This document shows positions 34,030-43,433 of a DNA stretch of 64,000 bases, piece after piece. How positions within the stretch are numbered: position 1 is the first letter of the stretch; the number at the start of each line of letters is the position of its first letter. The notes beneath the pieces were generated by a model. That model was not told where the DNA came from. It saw only the letters and a program-made list of their open reading frames with translations, and searched no databases. The translations under genes were made by a program, and so were the position numbers. Source of the DNA: Streptomyces sp. TLI_146 (GTDB lineage Bacteria > Actinomycetota > Actinomycetes > Streptomycetales > Streptomycetaceae); assembly GCF_002846415.1 (NCBI RefSeq), contig NZ_PJMX01000001.1, forward strand, positions 2,790,001 through 2,854,000. Direction: 5' to 3'.

Positions 34030-35210
34030 CAGACGGCCGCCTCCAGCTCCGCCTCGATCTTGGCGAGCAGGCGCTCCTCCACGTCCGCGACACCGACCTG
34101 CTGGACCAGCTCGGCGAAGAAGCCGCGGACCACCAGACGGCGGGCCTCGGCCGCGGGGATGCCGCGCGCCATCAGGTAGAACAGCTGCTCGTCGTCGAAG
34201 CGGCCGGTGGCGGAGGCGTGACCGGCGCCGGCGATCTCGCCGGTCTCGATCTCCAGGTTCGGCACGGAGTCGACGCGGGCGCCGTCGGTGAGGACCAGGT
34301 TGCGGTTCATCTCGTAGGTGTCGGTGCCCTCGGCCTTGGCCTGGATGAGCACGTCACCGATCCACACGGCGTGCGCGTCGTCGCCCTGGAGGGCGCCCTT
34401 GTACACGGCGTTGGACTTGCAGTGCGGCGTGTTGTGGTCGACGAAGAGCCGGTGCTCCTGGTGCTGGCCCTTGTCGGTGAAGTACAGGCCGAACAGCTCG
34501 GCCTCGCCGCCGGTGCCCGCGTAGGAGACCCGCGGGTGCAGACGGACCAGGTCGCCGCCGAAGGTGACGACGACGGACTTGAAGGAGGCGTCGCGGCCGA
34601 TCAGCGTGTTGTGCTGGGCGACGTGGACGGCCTTGTCGTCCCAGTCCTGCACGGAGACGACGGTCAGCTTGGCGCCGTCGCCGAGGACGAAGTCCACGTT
34701 GGCGGCGAGCACCGCGTCACCGGTGTGGTCGATGACCACGACGGCCTCGGCGAACGCGCCGAGCTCGACGACCTGGTGCGCGAAGACGGTGCCGCCCTCG
34801 CCGTGCACGGCGATACGGATCGGCTCGGTGAGGACCGCCTCCTTGGGGACGGTCACGACCGAGGCCTTCTCGAACGACGAGTAGGCCTGGGCGGCGATCC
34901 GGTCCACCGGCGTGCCCGCCCGGCCGAGCCGCGCGTCGTCGCGGCCCACGGTCTCGACGACGACGCCCTCGGGGGCGGTCACCTCGACGCGCAGTCCGTC
35001 GCCGGTCGCCACGGCGGTGCCGTCGTGCAGCCCGCGCAGCCGCGCCAGCGGCGTGAACCGCCACTCCTCCTCACGGCCGTGCGGGACCGGGAAGTCCTGC
35101 ACGTCGAAGGACGGGGGGGCGCTCATGCGCGTGGCGACGGTCGACTCGGCGGCCACCGCGATCGAGCCGGCGGTGGTGGAGCCCGCCGGGATGTTCTGAG
35201 CCTCAGCCAT
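34029..35210 (-). CDS. sufD: Fe-S scaffold subunit SufD
   Basis: A 393-aa protein with the beta-helix core of the SufB/SufD family. Segments include VVIDHTGDAVLAANVDFVLG, the HHNTPH-like VDHNTPHCKSNAVYKGALQG and the C-terminal GIPAAEARRLVVRGFFAEL. It forms SufBC2D with SufB and SufC and is required for iron entry. The start is ATG 35210; a 66-bp gap separates it from sufB. Confidence 0.95.
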   Translation of the reverse strand: MAEAQNIPAGSTTAGSIAVAAESTVATRMSAPPSFDVQDFPVPHGREEEWRFTPLARLRGLHDGTAVATGDGLRVEVTAPEGVVVETVGRDDARLGRAGTPVDRIAAQAYSSFEKASVVTVPKEAVLTEPIRIAVHGEGGTVFAHQVVELGAFAEAVVVIDHTGDAVLAANVDFVLGDGAKLTVVSVQDWDDKAVHVAQHNTLIGRDASFKSVVVTFGGDLVRLHPRVSYAGTGGEAELFGLYFTDKGQHQEHRLFVDHNTPHCKSNAVYKGALQGDDAHAVWIGDVLIQAKAEGTDTYEMNRNLVLTDGARVDSVPNLEIETGEIAGAGHASATGRFDDEQLFYLMARGIPAAEARRLVVRGFFAELVQQVGVADVEERLLAKIEAELEAAV

Positions 35211-35276
35211 GGCTGTCGTAGTGCTCTCTTCCTAGATCAGTCTGCGTTCGCTGCTGCGGGGGACGGTCGGGCCGTA

Positions 35277-36698
35277 CTAGCCGACCGAACCCTCCATCTG
35301 CAGCTCGATCAGCCGGTTGAGCTCCAGGGCGTACTCCATGGGCAGCTCCTTGGCGATCGGCTCGACGAAGCCGCGCACGATCATCGCCATCGCCTCGAAC
35401 TCCGTCAGACCGCGGCTCATCAGGTAGAAGAGCTGGTCCTCGGAGACCTTGGAGACGGTCGCCTCGTGGCCCATGGACACGTCGTCCTCGCGGACGTCCA
35501 CGTACGGGTAGGTGTCGGAGCGGGAGATGGTGTCGACGAGCAGCGCGTCGCACAGCACGTTCGACTTCGATCCGGCCGCGCCCTCGCCGATCTCGACCAG
35601 ACCGCGGTACGAGGTGCGGCCGCCGCCTCGCGCCACCGACTTGGAGACGATGTTGGAGGACGTGTTCGGCGCCATGTGGACCATCTTGGAGCCGGCGTCC
35701 TGGTGCTGGCCCTCGCCCGCGAAGGCGATGGACAGGGTCTCGCCCTTGGCGTGCTCGCCCATCAGGTAGACGGCCGGGTACTTCATGGTGACCTTGGAAC
35801 CGATGTTGCCGTCGATCCACTCCATGGTCGCGCCCTCGTACGCCACGGCGCGCTTGGTGACCAGGTTGTAGACGTTGTTCGACCAGTTCTGGATCGTCGT
35901 GTAGCGGCAGCGGCCGCCCTTCTTGACGATGATCTCGACGACGGCGCTGTGCAGCGAGTCCGAGGAGTAGATCGGGGCGGTGCAGCCCTCGACGTAGTGG
36001 ACGTACGCGTCCTCGTCGACGATGATCAGCGTCCGCTCGAACTGGCCCATGTTCTCCGTGTTGATACGGAAGTAGGCCTGGAGCGGGATGTCGACGTGGA
36101 CGCCCTTGGGCACGTAGATGAACGAGCCGCCGGACCACACGGCCGTGTTCAGCGACGCGAACTTGTTGTCGCCGACCGGGATGACCGTGCCGAAGTACTC
36201 CTGGAAGAGCTCCGGGTGCTCCTTGAGCGCGGTGTCCGTGTCGAGGAAGATCACGCCCTGCTGCTCCAGGTCCTCGCGGATCTGGTGGTAGACGACCTCG
36301 GACTCGTACTGGGCCGCGACACCGGCGACGAGGCGCTGCTTCTCCGCCTCGGGGATGCCGAGCTTGTCGTACGTGTTCTTGATGTCCTCGGGCAGGTCCT
36401 CCCAGGAAGCGGCCTGCTTCTCGGTGGAGCGCACGAAGTACTTGATGTTGTCGAAGTCGATGCCCGAGAGGTCCGAGCCCCACTTCGGCATGGGCTTCTT
36501 GTCGAAGAGGCGCAGGCCCTTGAGGCGCAGCTTCAGCATCCACTCGGGCTCGTTCTTCTTGCCCGAGATGTCGCGGACGACGTCCTCGGAGAGCCCGCGC
36601 TTGGCAACGGCACCCGCCGCGTCGGAGTCGGCCCAGCCGTACTCGTAGTTGCCCAGGCCCTCGAGTTCGGGGTGGGCAGTCTCCGTGGGGAGAGTCAT
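35277..36698 (-). CDS. sufB: Fe-S scaffold subunit SufB
   Basis: A 473-aa scaffold protein on which the cluster is built. ATG 36698 ([20 protein letters not shown]) follows GAGGAA. Typical parts: [40 protein letters not shown] with the conserved Cys, the [20 protein letters not shown] segment and [20 protein letters not shown]. The longer open frame to 36863 is not coding, since sufR occupies that region. Its start overlaps the sufR stop by 4 bp. Confidence 0.95.
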   Translation of the reverse strand: MTLPTETAHPELEGLGNYEYGWADSDAAGAVAKRGLSEDVVRDISGKKNEPEWMLKLRLKGLRLFDKKPMPKWGSDLSGIDFDNIKYFVRSTEKQAASWEDLPEDIKNTYDKLGIPEAEKQRLVAGVAAQYESEVVYHQIREDLEQQGVIFLDTDTALKEHPELFQEYFGTVIPVGDNKFASLNTAVWSGGSFIYVPKGVHVDIPLQAYFRINTENMGQFERTLIIVDEDAYVHYVEGCTAPIYSSDSLHSAVVEIIVKKGGRCRYTTIQNWSNNVYNLVTKRAVAYEGATMEWIDGNIGSKVTMKYPAVYLMGEHAKGETLSIAFAGEGQHQDAGSKMVHMAPNTSSNIVSKSVARGGGRTSYRGLVEIGEGAAGSKSNVLCDALLVDTISRSDTYPYVDVREDDVSMGHEATVSKVSEDQLFYLMSRGLTEFEAMAMIVRGFVEPIAKELPMEYALELNRLIELQMEGSVG

Positions 36699-37444
36699 GC
36701 GGGGTTCCTCCCGGCCGTGCTTGTGGATGCTGATTCGGTGGTGGTCTGTGGTGCGCTGTGCGGGATGAACGTCGTGCACACCCCGTCGCCGTGGGCGATG
36801 GTGGCCAGACGCTGCACATGGGTTCCCAGCAGGCGGGAGAAGAACTCCGTCTCCGCCTCGCACAGCTGCGGGAACTGCTCGGCCGCGTGGGCGACCGGGC
36901 AGTGGTGCTGGCAGAGCTGCTCGCCCCGTCCGGGGAGGGGCGCGCTGCGCGCCGTAGCAGCGTACCCGTCGGCGGTCAAGGCCTTGGCCAGGGCCTCGGT
37001 GCGCTCCTCGGGCGGCGCCGCCTCGACAGCCTCGCGGTAGCTCTCGGACTGGGCCTCGATCCGCGCCCGGGCGAAGGCGACGACGGCTTCCTCGCCGGCC
37101 GCGCCGCCGCCCGCGGACTTCTCGATCCAGCGGAGCGCGTCCACGGCCAGCTTGTCGTACGACTGGTCGAAGGCGTCCCGCCCGCAGTCCGTGAGGGCGA
37201 AGACCTTGGCGGGCCTGCCGCGGGTCCGTGCCCCGTACACCCGCTGTTCCCGGGCGGTGACGATGTCGTCCGCCGCCAGGGCATCGAGGTGGCGGCGGAC
37301 GGCAGCCTGGGTGAGGCCGAGGCGCTTCGCGAGGTCCGCGACGGTCGAGGGCCCGTGGTCCAGGATGGAGCGCGCGACCCGGTTGCGGGTGGACCGCTCA
37401 CCGGTCGCGAGTTCCTCCTGCGGAGCCTCGCCAACGTTTTTCAC
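36695..37444 (-). CDS. sufR: SufR: Fe-S-sensing ArsR-like repressor of the suf operon
   Basis: A 249-aa regulator, first gene of the operon. Winged-helix HTH about 20-75 ([32 protein letters not shown]) and a GRPAKVF wing. C-terminal cysteines C178, C182 and C195 (LCQHHC...FPQLCEAE), plus C223, are the probable cluster ligands. Cluster-loaded SufR represses; apo-SufR releases. I chose GTG 37444 (VKNVGEAPQ) because an operator-like dyad abuts it; TTG 37480 is an alternative giving 261 aa. Confidence 0.92.
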   Translation of the reverse strand: MKNVGEAPQEELATGERSTRNRVARSILDHGPSTVADLAKRLGLTQAAVRRHLDALAADDIVTAREQRVYGARTRGRPAKVFALTDCGRDAFDQSYDKLAVDALRWIEKSAGGGAAGEEAVVAFARARIEAQSESYREAVEAAPPEERTEALAKALTADGYAATARSAPLPGRGEQLCQHHCPVAHAAEQFPQLCEAETEFFSRLLGTHVQRLATIAHGDGVCTTFIPHSAPQTTTESASTSTAGRNPA

Positions 37445-37457
37445 AACACCATTGTTG
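37444..37457. promoter_or_regulatory. SufR operator candidate CAAC-N6-GTTG
   Basis: CAAC (37444-37447), ACCATT, GTTG (37454-37457): a perfect dyad of the form I recall as the SufR site in Streptomyces and mycobacteria. It lies directly at the sufR start, where binding would block initiation or early elongation of the whole operon. Confidence 0.7.
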
Positions 37458-37794
37458 CGTAATTCCTCAGAGCCTGACAAGCCACCTCTTGATCATTGAA
37501 CGGTGCGGTGCATCACTTAGGCATACCTAAGCTGACCTGCGGAAACGATCTCTGATCGATCAAATGGGGGACCCCGCAAAAGGACCCTGCCGACCCGCTT
37601 GACCTCGGGGTATGGCACACGGCGACCCTTTTCGCACACCTCTGCGGGCGCTCCCCCGGACGGGTCCACGCAGACCCCCGGCAGAGCCCCCCGACGGCCG
37701 AAAAAGAGTGGTCGCGCATTCGCGCGTCCGTGCCCCCGCACGACCCCCGCCCCACGGTCCGGCGCCCCGCGCGCGCTGCCTAGACTGGCTCGTC
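37458..37794. promoter_or_regulatory. Divergent region upstream of sufR and the ABC exporter
   Basis: 337 bp with no gene. It contains a 16-bp dyad CTTAGG-CATA-CCTAAG (37516-37531), less GC-rich than its surroundings, which is probably part of the suf promoter or a second regulator site. Near 37554 there is a short TGATCGATCA palindrome. On the other side, TAGACT at 37781-37786 ends 8 nt before the ATG at 37795, the arrangement of a -10 box for a leaderless mRNA. Confidence 0.55.
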
Positions 37795-38721
37795 ATGAAG
37801 AGCGAGTCCGTCGTCCAGGTCATGGGCCTGGTCAAACGGTACGGATCGAAGACCGCCGTGGACGGCCTCGACCTGCGGGTCGCCGCCGGGACCGTCACCG
37901 CCGTCCTCGGCCCCAACGGTGCCGGCAAGACCACCACCATCGAGATCTGCGAGGGCTACCGCAGGCCGGACGCCGGCACGGTCCGCGTCCTGGGTCTCGA
38001 CCCGGTCACCGAGGCCGAGCGGCTGCGCCCGCGCATCGGCGTGATGCTCCAGTCCGGCGGCGTCTACTCCGGCGCCCGCGCCGAGGAGATGCTCCGCCAC
38101 ATGGCGAAGCTGCACGCCCACCCCCTCGACGTGCCCGCGCTGATCGAGCGGCTCGGCCTGGAGAGCTGCGGCCGCACCACCTACCGCCGGCTCTCCGGCG
38201 GCCAGCAGCAGCGCCTGGCGCTCGCCATGGCCGTGGTCGGCCGCCCCGAGCTGGTCTTCCTGGACGAGCCGACCGCGGGCCTTGACCCGCAGGCCCGCCG
38301 CGCCACCTGGGACCTCGTACGGGAACTGCGCGCCGACGGTGTCTCCGTCGTCCTGACCACGCACTTCATGGACGAGGCCGAGGAGCTCGCGGACGACGTG
38401 GCGATCGTCGACGCGGGCAAGGTCGTCGCCCAGGGCTCCCCCGAGACGCTCTGCCGGGGCGGCGCCGAGAACACCCTCCGCTTCACCGGCCGCCCCGGCC
38501 TCGACCTCGCCTCCCTGCTCAAGGCGCTGCCCGACGGCACGGCCGCGGCCGAGCTCACCTCGGGCGCGTACCGCATCAGCGGGACCGTCGACCCGCAGCT
38601 GCTCGCCACCGTCACCTCCTGGTGCGCCCAGCACGGCGTGATGCCCGACGGCATCGCGGTCGAACGCCACACCCTCGAAGATGTCTTTCTGGAGCTGACC
38701 GGCAGGGAGCTGCGCCGATGA
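37795..38721 (+). CDS. ABC-2 type exporter, ATP-binding subunit
   Basis: A 308-aa ATPase. Walker A GPNGAGKTTT (about 44-53), Q-loop LQSGGVYSGARAEEML, signature LSGGQQQRLALA, Walker B LVFLDEPTAGLDPQ and H-loop LTTHFMDEAEELADDV form the pattern of DrrA-type drug/antibiotic exporters. ATG 37795 is likely leaderless. It overlaps the permease by 4 bp. The position next to ctaA is conserved in Streptomyces; the substrate is unknown, and a role in heme or cytochrome biogenesis is only a guess. Confidence 0.9.
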   Translation: MKSESVVQVMGLVKRYGSKTAVDGLDLRVAAGTVTAVLGPNGAGKTTTIEICEGYRRPDAGTVRVLGLDPVTEAERLRPRIGVMLQSGGVYSGARAEEMLRHMAKLHAHPLDVPALIERLGLESCGRTTYRRLSGGQQQRLALAMAVVGRPELVFLDEPTAGLDPQARRATWDLVRELRADGVSVVLTTHFMDEAEELADDVAIVDAGKVVAQGSPETLCRGGAENTLRFTGRPGLDLASLLKALPDGTAAAELTSGAYRISGTVDPQLLATVTSWCAQHGVMPDGIAVERHTLEDVFLELTGRELRR

Positions 38722-39491
38722 GCGCCGGTACTGGTACGTACACGCCGAACCCGGGGGCCGCGCCCGTCGGCCGGATGATCGGCGCGCAGGCCGCCCTGGA
38801 GACCCGGATGCTGCTGCGCAACGGCGAGCAGCTGCTGCTCACCGTGGTCATCCCGGCGCTGCTGCTCGTGCTGTTCAGCGGGGTCGACATCATCGACACC
38901 GGCGACGGCAAGTCCGTCGACTTCCTCACCCCCGGCGTCCTCGCGCTCGCCGTGATGTCCACCGCCTTCACCGGCCAGGCCATCGCCACCGGCTTCGACC
39001 GCCGCTACGGAGTGCTCAAGCGGCTCGGGGCGTCCCCACTGCCGCGCTGGGCGCTGATGACCGCGAAGACCCTGTCGGTGCTGGTCACCGAGGTGCTCCA
39101 GGTCGTCCTGCTGACCGTGATCGCCTTCGCGCTGGGCTGGTCGCCGCACGGCAACCCGTTCGCGGTGCTCCTGCTGCTGGTCCTGGGCACGGCCGCGTTC
39201 TCCGGGCTCGGGCTGCTGATGGCGGGCACGCTCAAGGCCGAGGCGACGCTCGCCGCCGCCAATCTGGTCTTCCTGCTGCTGCTCGTGGGCGGCGGGGTCA
39301 TCGTGCCGATGGACAAGTTCCCGGACGGCGTGCAGACGGCGCTCGGGCTGCTGCCCATCTCGGCCCTGTCGGACGGGCTGCGGGACGTCCTCCAGCATGG
39401 GGCCGCCATGCCCTGGGGCGACCTGGGGATCCTGGCGGTCTGGACGGTCCTGGGCCTGGGCGCGGCGGCGAAGTTCTTCCGCTGGGAGTGA
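38718..39491 (+). CDS. ABC-2 type exporter, permease subunit
   Basis: A 257-aa membrane protein with about six helices, starting MSAGTGTYTPNPGAAPVGRM. It shows ABC-2 features: QLLLTVVIPALLLVLF (helix 1), GFDRRYGVLKRLGASPLPRW cytosolic loop, AATLAAANLVFLLLLVGGGV-like helices and a PMDKFPDGVQ loop. It pairs with the ATPase before it via ATGA overlap. Confidence 0.9.
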   Translation: MSAGTGTYTPNPGAAPVGRMIGAQAALETRMLLRNGEQLLLTVVIPALLLVLFSGVDIIDTGDGKSVDFLTPGVLALAVMSTAFTGQAIATGFDRRYGVLKRLGASPLPRWALMTAKTLSVLVTEVLQVVLLTVIAFALGWSPHGNPFAVLLLLVLGTAAFSGLGLLMAGTLKAEATLAAANLVFLLLLVGGGVIVPMDKFPDGVQTALGLLPISALSDGLRDVLQHGAAMPWGDLGILAVWTVLGLGAAAKFFRWE

Positions 39492-39573
39492 GAAGTTCCG
39501 CCGCGGGGAGCAAGAGGCCGTATCGGCCACCCCTCGTGAAAACGTGCACAAAGGTCCCCCTACGATAGGGGCC

Positions 39574-40569
39574 ATGCCGAACGTGACCCGAGCCGATGTG
39601 GCTCAGGCGGTGCGCAACCCGCTCGCCTTCATCGCCGAGCGGTGGACTCCGTCCCCGCGGACCGTCCAGCGCGCGGCCCTGATCGCCGTCGTCATGGCCG
39701 TCGTCATCGTGGTGACCGGCGGCGCGGTCCGGCTCACCGGGTCCGGGCTCGGCTGCCCGACCTGGCCCAAGTGCACCGACCAGAGCCTGACGCCGACCGG
39801 CGAGATGAACTTCCACAGCGCGGTCGAGTTCGGCAACCGCATGCTCACGTACGTGCTGTGCGCGGCCGTCGGCTGGGCGATCATCGCGGCCCGGGCCGCG
39901 AGCCCGTGGCGGCGCAGCGTCACCCGGCTCGGCTGGGTCCAGTTCTGGGTGGTCATGGGCAACGCGGTCCTGGGCGGCATCGTCGTCCTGGTCGGCCTCA
40001 ACCCGTACACCGTGGCGGCGCACTTCCTGCTCTCCACCGCGCTCCTCACCGTCGCGATGACGACCTGGCAGCGCACCCGCGAGGGCGACGGCGAGCCGCG
40101 CCCGCTGGTGGGCAAGGCCGTGGTCCAGCTGACCTGGCTGCTGGTCGTCGCGGCGGGCCTGCTGGTCGCGGTCGGCACGGTCGTCACCGGCGCCGGGCGG
40201 CACGCGGGCGACTCCAGCGACGTGGAGCGCATCCCGCTGAACTGGACGATGATCAGCCAGCTCCACGCCGACCTGGCCTGGGTCGTGGTGGCCCTCACCG
40301 TCGCGCTCTGGTTCGTCCTGAAGGCCGTGGACGCCCCGATCGGCCCGCGCAACCGGGCCCGGGACCTGTTCCTGGTGCTGATGGGCCAGGGGGTCGTCGG
40401 CTACGTCCAGTACTTCACGAAGACGCCCGAGGCCCTCGTCGCGCTGCACATGTTCGGCTCGTGCCTGGTGTGGATCGCCGTGGTGCGCGTACTGCTGTCG
40501 CTGCGCGAGCGGCCCGAGGTCGCCGCGTCCGTCCCGGCCCAGTCAGACCCGGCGCTCACCCGCGCCTGA
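39574..40569 (+). CDS. ctaA: Heme A synthase (COX15/CtaA)
   Basis: A 331-aa protein with eight membrane helices that oxidises heme O to heme A for cytochrome c oxidase. Markers: VRLTGSGLGCPTWPKCTDQS with the paired cysteines of the first extracellular loop, HSAVEFGNRM with a heme-ligand His, MISQLHADLAW and LHMFGSCLVW with further His ligands. TACGAT at 39561-39566 lies 7 nt before the ATG, suggesting a leaderless transcript. ctaB, the preceding enzyme, is 1.6 kb away on the other strand. Its 3' end overlaps the convergent amidohydrolase by 27 bp. Confidence 0.93.
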   Translation: MPNVTRADVAQAVRNPLAFIAERWTPSPRTVQRAALIAVVMAVVIVVTGGAVRLTGSGLGCPTWPKCTDQSLTPTGEMNFHSAVEFGNRMLTYVLCAAVGWAIIAARAASPWRRSVTRLGWVQFWVVMGNAVLGGIVVLVGLNPYTVAAHFLLSTALLTVAMTTWQRTREGDGEPRPLVGKAVVQLTWLLVVAAGLLVAVGTVVTGAGRHAGDSSDVERIPLNWTMISQLHADLAWVVVALTVALWFVLKAVDAPIGPRNRARDLFLVLMGQGVVGYVQYFTKTPEALVALHMFGSCLVWIAVVRVLLSLRERPEVAASVPAQSDPALTRA

Positions 40570-41646
40570 CAGTCCGTACACCCGCCGGGCGTTGCCCGCC
40601 CCGATCATCGCGGCGACCCGCTCGGCGTCCGTACGGGCCCACGCCCCGTCGGCCACCCAGGCGCCCAGGACCCGGCTCAGCGCGTGGCCGAACTGCCGGG
40701 CGCCGACCACATGCAGCTCGGGCAGCCCGCGCGCGCCGCTGGAGTAGAGCAGCTTCCCGAACGGCGCCAGCTCCAGGAGCTCCGCCAGGACGTCGGCGGC
40801 CCGCGCCCCCGTACGCACCAGGGCGGGCCCCACGTCCGCGTACACATGCGGGAAGACGCTCGCCAGATGGGCGGCCTGGCGGTGGTACGGATAGCCGTGC
40901 AGCAGCACCAGGTCCGTGCCCAGGCCGTTGGTCGCGGCGGCGAACCCCGCGAGGCCGGTCGCGTCGTCCATGCCGAGCCGCAGCTGGAGCGGGCGCCCCG
41001 AGGCGACCGCGCTCCACAGCAGGTGCCGCAGCAGCACCGGGTCCTCCAGCGGGTCCTGGATGCGGCGCCGGGTGAGCCAGCGGCCCGCCGCGCCGCGCAC
41101 CTCGCCGGGCCCGGGCGGGGCCGGGTCCAGGCTCTGGCGCACGGCGCTCACGGAGATGAAGGCGACGGCCGATGCGGCCGCGGTGTGCACGGCCTCGGCG
41201 AGGTTGGCGAGGAACGCGTCGACGGTGCCCGAGGTGTCGGCGACCTGCTCGGCGAGGAGTTCCAGCCGCACGATCTCGTGGGCGTCGGCGGCCCCGGCGG
41301 CGGCCAGCTCGCCCGGCCCGGTCAGATCGCCCGGCAGGCCGGTGTCCACCAGATAGGTGGAGACGCCCGAGCCGCGCAGCAGCCGTCGGACGGTCTCCAG
41401 AACGCCCAGCTCGCGCCGGCGGGCGAGATAGCGGGCGGGGGCGCAGTGCGCCTCCAGGCCCAGCAGCGGCGGACACCAGCGGCGGACGGCGAAGCCGGTC
41501 TGGGTGTCGAAGAACGTGGTGCCGGGGGCGGGCGGGGCGCCGGTCCTGCCGAGCTGCGTCTCGAAGGTGCCGAGCCCCAGCTCGGTGCGGAGCACTCCAT
41601 GGCAGTACTGGTCCACCAGCTCCGGCTGCGGCACGGCGTCGATCAT
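40543..41646 (-). CDS. Amidohydrolase-superfamily protein (FluG N-terminal-like)
   Basis: A 367-aa protein with an amidohydrolase barrel. The first metal motif reads VDQYCHG instead of the usual HxH pattern, and the late motif reads LLYSSGARGLPE where related proteins have an Asp after SS. The central LLHGYPYHRQAAHLASVFPH (predicted His ligands) is present. The enzyme may use altered metal binding, or be degenerate or structural. The stop-proximal 27 bp overlap ctaA tail to tail. The substrate is unknown. Confidence 0.75.
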   Translation of the reverse strand: MIDAVPQPELVDQYCHGVLRTELGLGTFETQLGRTGAPPAPGTTFFDTQTGFAVRRWCPPLLGLEAHCAPARYLARRRELGVLETVRRLLRGSGVSTYLVDTGLPGDLTGPGELAAAGAADAHEIVRLELLAEQVADTSGTVDAFLANLAEAVHTAAASAVAFISVSAVRQSLDPAPPGPGEVRGAAGRWLTRRRIQDPLEDPVLLRHLLWSAVASGRPLQLRLGMDDATGLAGFAAATNGLGTDLVLLHGYPYHRQAAHLASVFPHVYADVGPALVRTGARAADVLAELLELAPFGKLLYSSGARGLPELHVVGARQFGHALSRVLGAWVADGAWARTDAERVAAMIGAGNARRVYGLSGAGERRV

Positions 41647-41717
41647 CCGGGGCTCCCTGGGTGGTGTGCTTCCACCTCACTAACGGGTGAGCCCCGGATG
41701 AGTGTTGCTGTTGCCGT

Positions 41718-42059
41718 TCAGCCGTTCTTAGGACCGCCGAGCTGGATCCCGGCCATCCGGGTCCACTCGTACCGGCCGGTCTTCACCTTGGCCGCGAACT
41801 CGCCGTCGAAGTCCTCGTGGACGGTGATCCCGGCCTTCTCGACCGCGGCCAGCGCGACCGCGTGGCTGGGCGCCACCAGGTCGCCCCAGCCGCCGTCGTC
41901 GCCGACGAGCACGATCCGCGCGCCGCGCTGGCCGATGTACGCCACCTGGCCCTCGGCGCCGCCGTGCTCCTTGGCGAAGTGGCCGATCTGCTTGGCGAGG
42001 CGAGCCGCCCGCCGCTCGGCCTTGGCGGCCTGCTTCTCGTCAACCTGGGTTTCTGCCAT
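41718..42059 (-). CDS. Conserved hypothetical protein, 113 aa
   Basis: A small soluble protein. The first ~30 residues are a Lys/Ala/Glu-rich helix (VDEKQAAKAERRAARLAKQI). The rest is a compact alpha/beta region (AYIGQRGARIVLVGDDGGWG; ALAAVEKAGITVHEDFDGEF). No motif is recognised; similar proteins accompany ctaB in Streptomyces. It is isolated from ctaB by a strong terminator, so it has its own promoter. Confidence 0.78.
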   Translation of the reverse strand: MAETQVDEKQAAKAERRAARLAKQIGHFAKEHGGAEGQVAYIGQRGARIVLVGDDGGWGDLVAPSHAVALAAVEKAGITVHEDFDGEFAAKVKTGRYEWTRMAGIQLGGPKNG

Positions 42060-42093
42060 GTCCAGGATGCTACTCGCGAGTAGATCCAGATGC

Positions 42094-42135
42094 GACGGGA
42101 GGGCCCAGTGGCTTGTACCACTGGGCCCTCCCGTC
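42094..42135 (-). terminator. Perfect 18-bp hairpin terminator after ctaB
   Basis: Arms at 42094-42111 and 42118-42135 (GACGGGAGGGCCCAGTGG and its complement) with a 6-nt loop, 14 bp past the ctaB stop. One of the strongest hairpins in the window. Confidence 0.92.
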
Positions 42136-42149
42136 GGAAGAGCGGGTGA

Positions 42150-43097
42150 CTACCGCAGGAACGGATCCACCGCGACCGCCACGAACAGCAGCGAGACGTA
42201 CGTGATCGACCAGTGGAACAGGCGCATCTCCTTGAGCTTGGCGCCCGTCACCTCCGCCTTCGCCCGGTTCTGCAGCCCGTGCGCCTCCCACAGCCAGAAG
42301 CCGCCGGCCAGCAGCGCCACCAGCGTGTAGAACCAGCCGGTGTAGCCCAGCGGGGTCAGCAGCAGCGAGACGGCGACCATCAGCCAGCTGTAGAGCACGA
42401 TCTGCTTGGCGACCACCTTGTTGGAGGCGACGACCGGCAGCATCGGCACGCCCACGCGCGCGTAGTCCTCGCGGACCTTCATGGACAGCGGCCAGTAGTG
42501 CGGCGGCGTCCAGAAGAACATGACGAGGAAGAGGATGATCGGCGCCCACGACATGGAGTTGGTGACGGACGACCAGCCGATGAGCACCGGGAGGCAGCCG
42601 GCGATGCCGCCCCACACGATGTTCTGCGAGGTGCGGCGCTTCAGGATCATCGTGTAGACGACCACGTAGAAGAGGAGCGCTCCGAGTGACAGCCAGGCCG
42701 ACAGCCAGTTGACGGCGAAGCCGAACAGCAGCGTGGAGACGATCGCGAGGGTGATGCCGAAGGCGAGGCACTCGCGCGGCGACACCATCCCGGTGACCAG
42801 CGGCCGCTGCGAGGTGCGGTCCATCAGCGCGTCGATGTCGCGGTCGATGTACATGTTCAGCGCGTTGGCGCCGCCCGCCGACAGGAAGCCGCCGACGGTG
42901 GTGGTCAGCACCAGCCAGAGCGACGGGACGCCCTGCTCGGCCAGGAACATCACCGGAATGGTGGTGATCAGCAGCAGTTCGATGATCCGCGGCTTGGTCA
43001 GCGCCACGAACGCCTTGACGCGGGCCCCGAACGGCCGATGGGCCCCCGGGCTGGGAGTCAAGACGACCCCTGCGGGTCGGGACTCGACGGCCGTCAC
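42150..43097 (-). CDS. ctaB: Protoheme IX farnesyltransferase (heme O synthase)
   Basis: About 315 aa, nine membrane helices; UbiA-superfamily prenyltransferase that farnesylates heme B. Seen here: [18 protein letters not shown], the first Asp-rich motif [15 protein letters not shown], and the second region [23 protein letters not shown] 43097 follows AGGGG at 5 nt; GTG 43103 is an alternative. A very long overlapping open frame upstream is a GC artefact antisense to tkt. It is divergent from the tkt operon. Confidence 0.93.
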   Translation of the reverse strand: MTAVESRPAGVVLTPSPGAHRPFGARVKAFVALTKPRIIELLLITTIPVMFLAEQGVPSLWLVLTTTVGGFLSAGGANALNMYIDRDIDALMDRTSQRPLVTGMVSPRECLAFGITLAIVSTLLFGFAVNWLSAWLSLGALLFYVVVYTMILKRRTSQNIVWGGIAGCLPVLIGWSSVTNSMSWAPIILFLVMFFWTPPHYWPLSMKVREDYARVGVPMLPVVASNKVVAKQIVLYSWLMVAVSLLLTPLGYTGWFYTLVALLAGGFWLWEAHGLQNRAKAEVTGAKLKEMRLFHWSITYVSLLFVAVAVDPFLR

Positions 43098-43433
43098 GCA
43101 CACCCCTGACAGAGAATTCCCAGCAAGTCCCGGGGCAATCGGTCGGATGGGCCCGGACGTTCCGGGCATGAGCACCCGGTGAAGACTTGCGCGTACCACG
43201 CCACTGTAGACGTTGCCCATACGCCGCCCTTCGCGGGGGTGGGCTCGTGTTGGGGGCGGGTCGCGAAGACTACGCCGTGAGGCGGAAGTGCCCGGTCTTG
43301 GGCACTCTGGAGGTGTGTGTCCCAACCGGTGGGCAGTCGAAAAAATGAGCGTTCCGGCGGGGGTAGGCTCGACAGCGCCCGGTGCGCCCACAGTCACCGG
43401 GAACGAACATGTGGAGAGGAGCCCTGACTCAGG
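43098..43433. promoter_or_regulatory. Divergent promoter region ctaB / tkt
   Basis: 336 bp with no gene, carrying the promoters of ctaB and of the pentose-phosphate operon. A GGAGAGGAG tract just upstream serves the tkt GTG at 43434. No clear operator dyad was seen. Confidence 0.4.

Noticed and set aside
33696..37040. 1114-codon plus-strand open frame across sufC-sufR
   Set aside because: Antisense to five recognised Suf genes; repetitive composition and no motifs.
37516..37531. Firm DmdR/IdeR iron box
   Set aside because: Arms are separated by 4 nt, whereas the consensus 19-bp box has longer spacing; kept only as an unassigned dyad.
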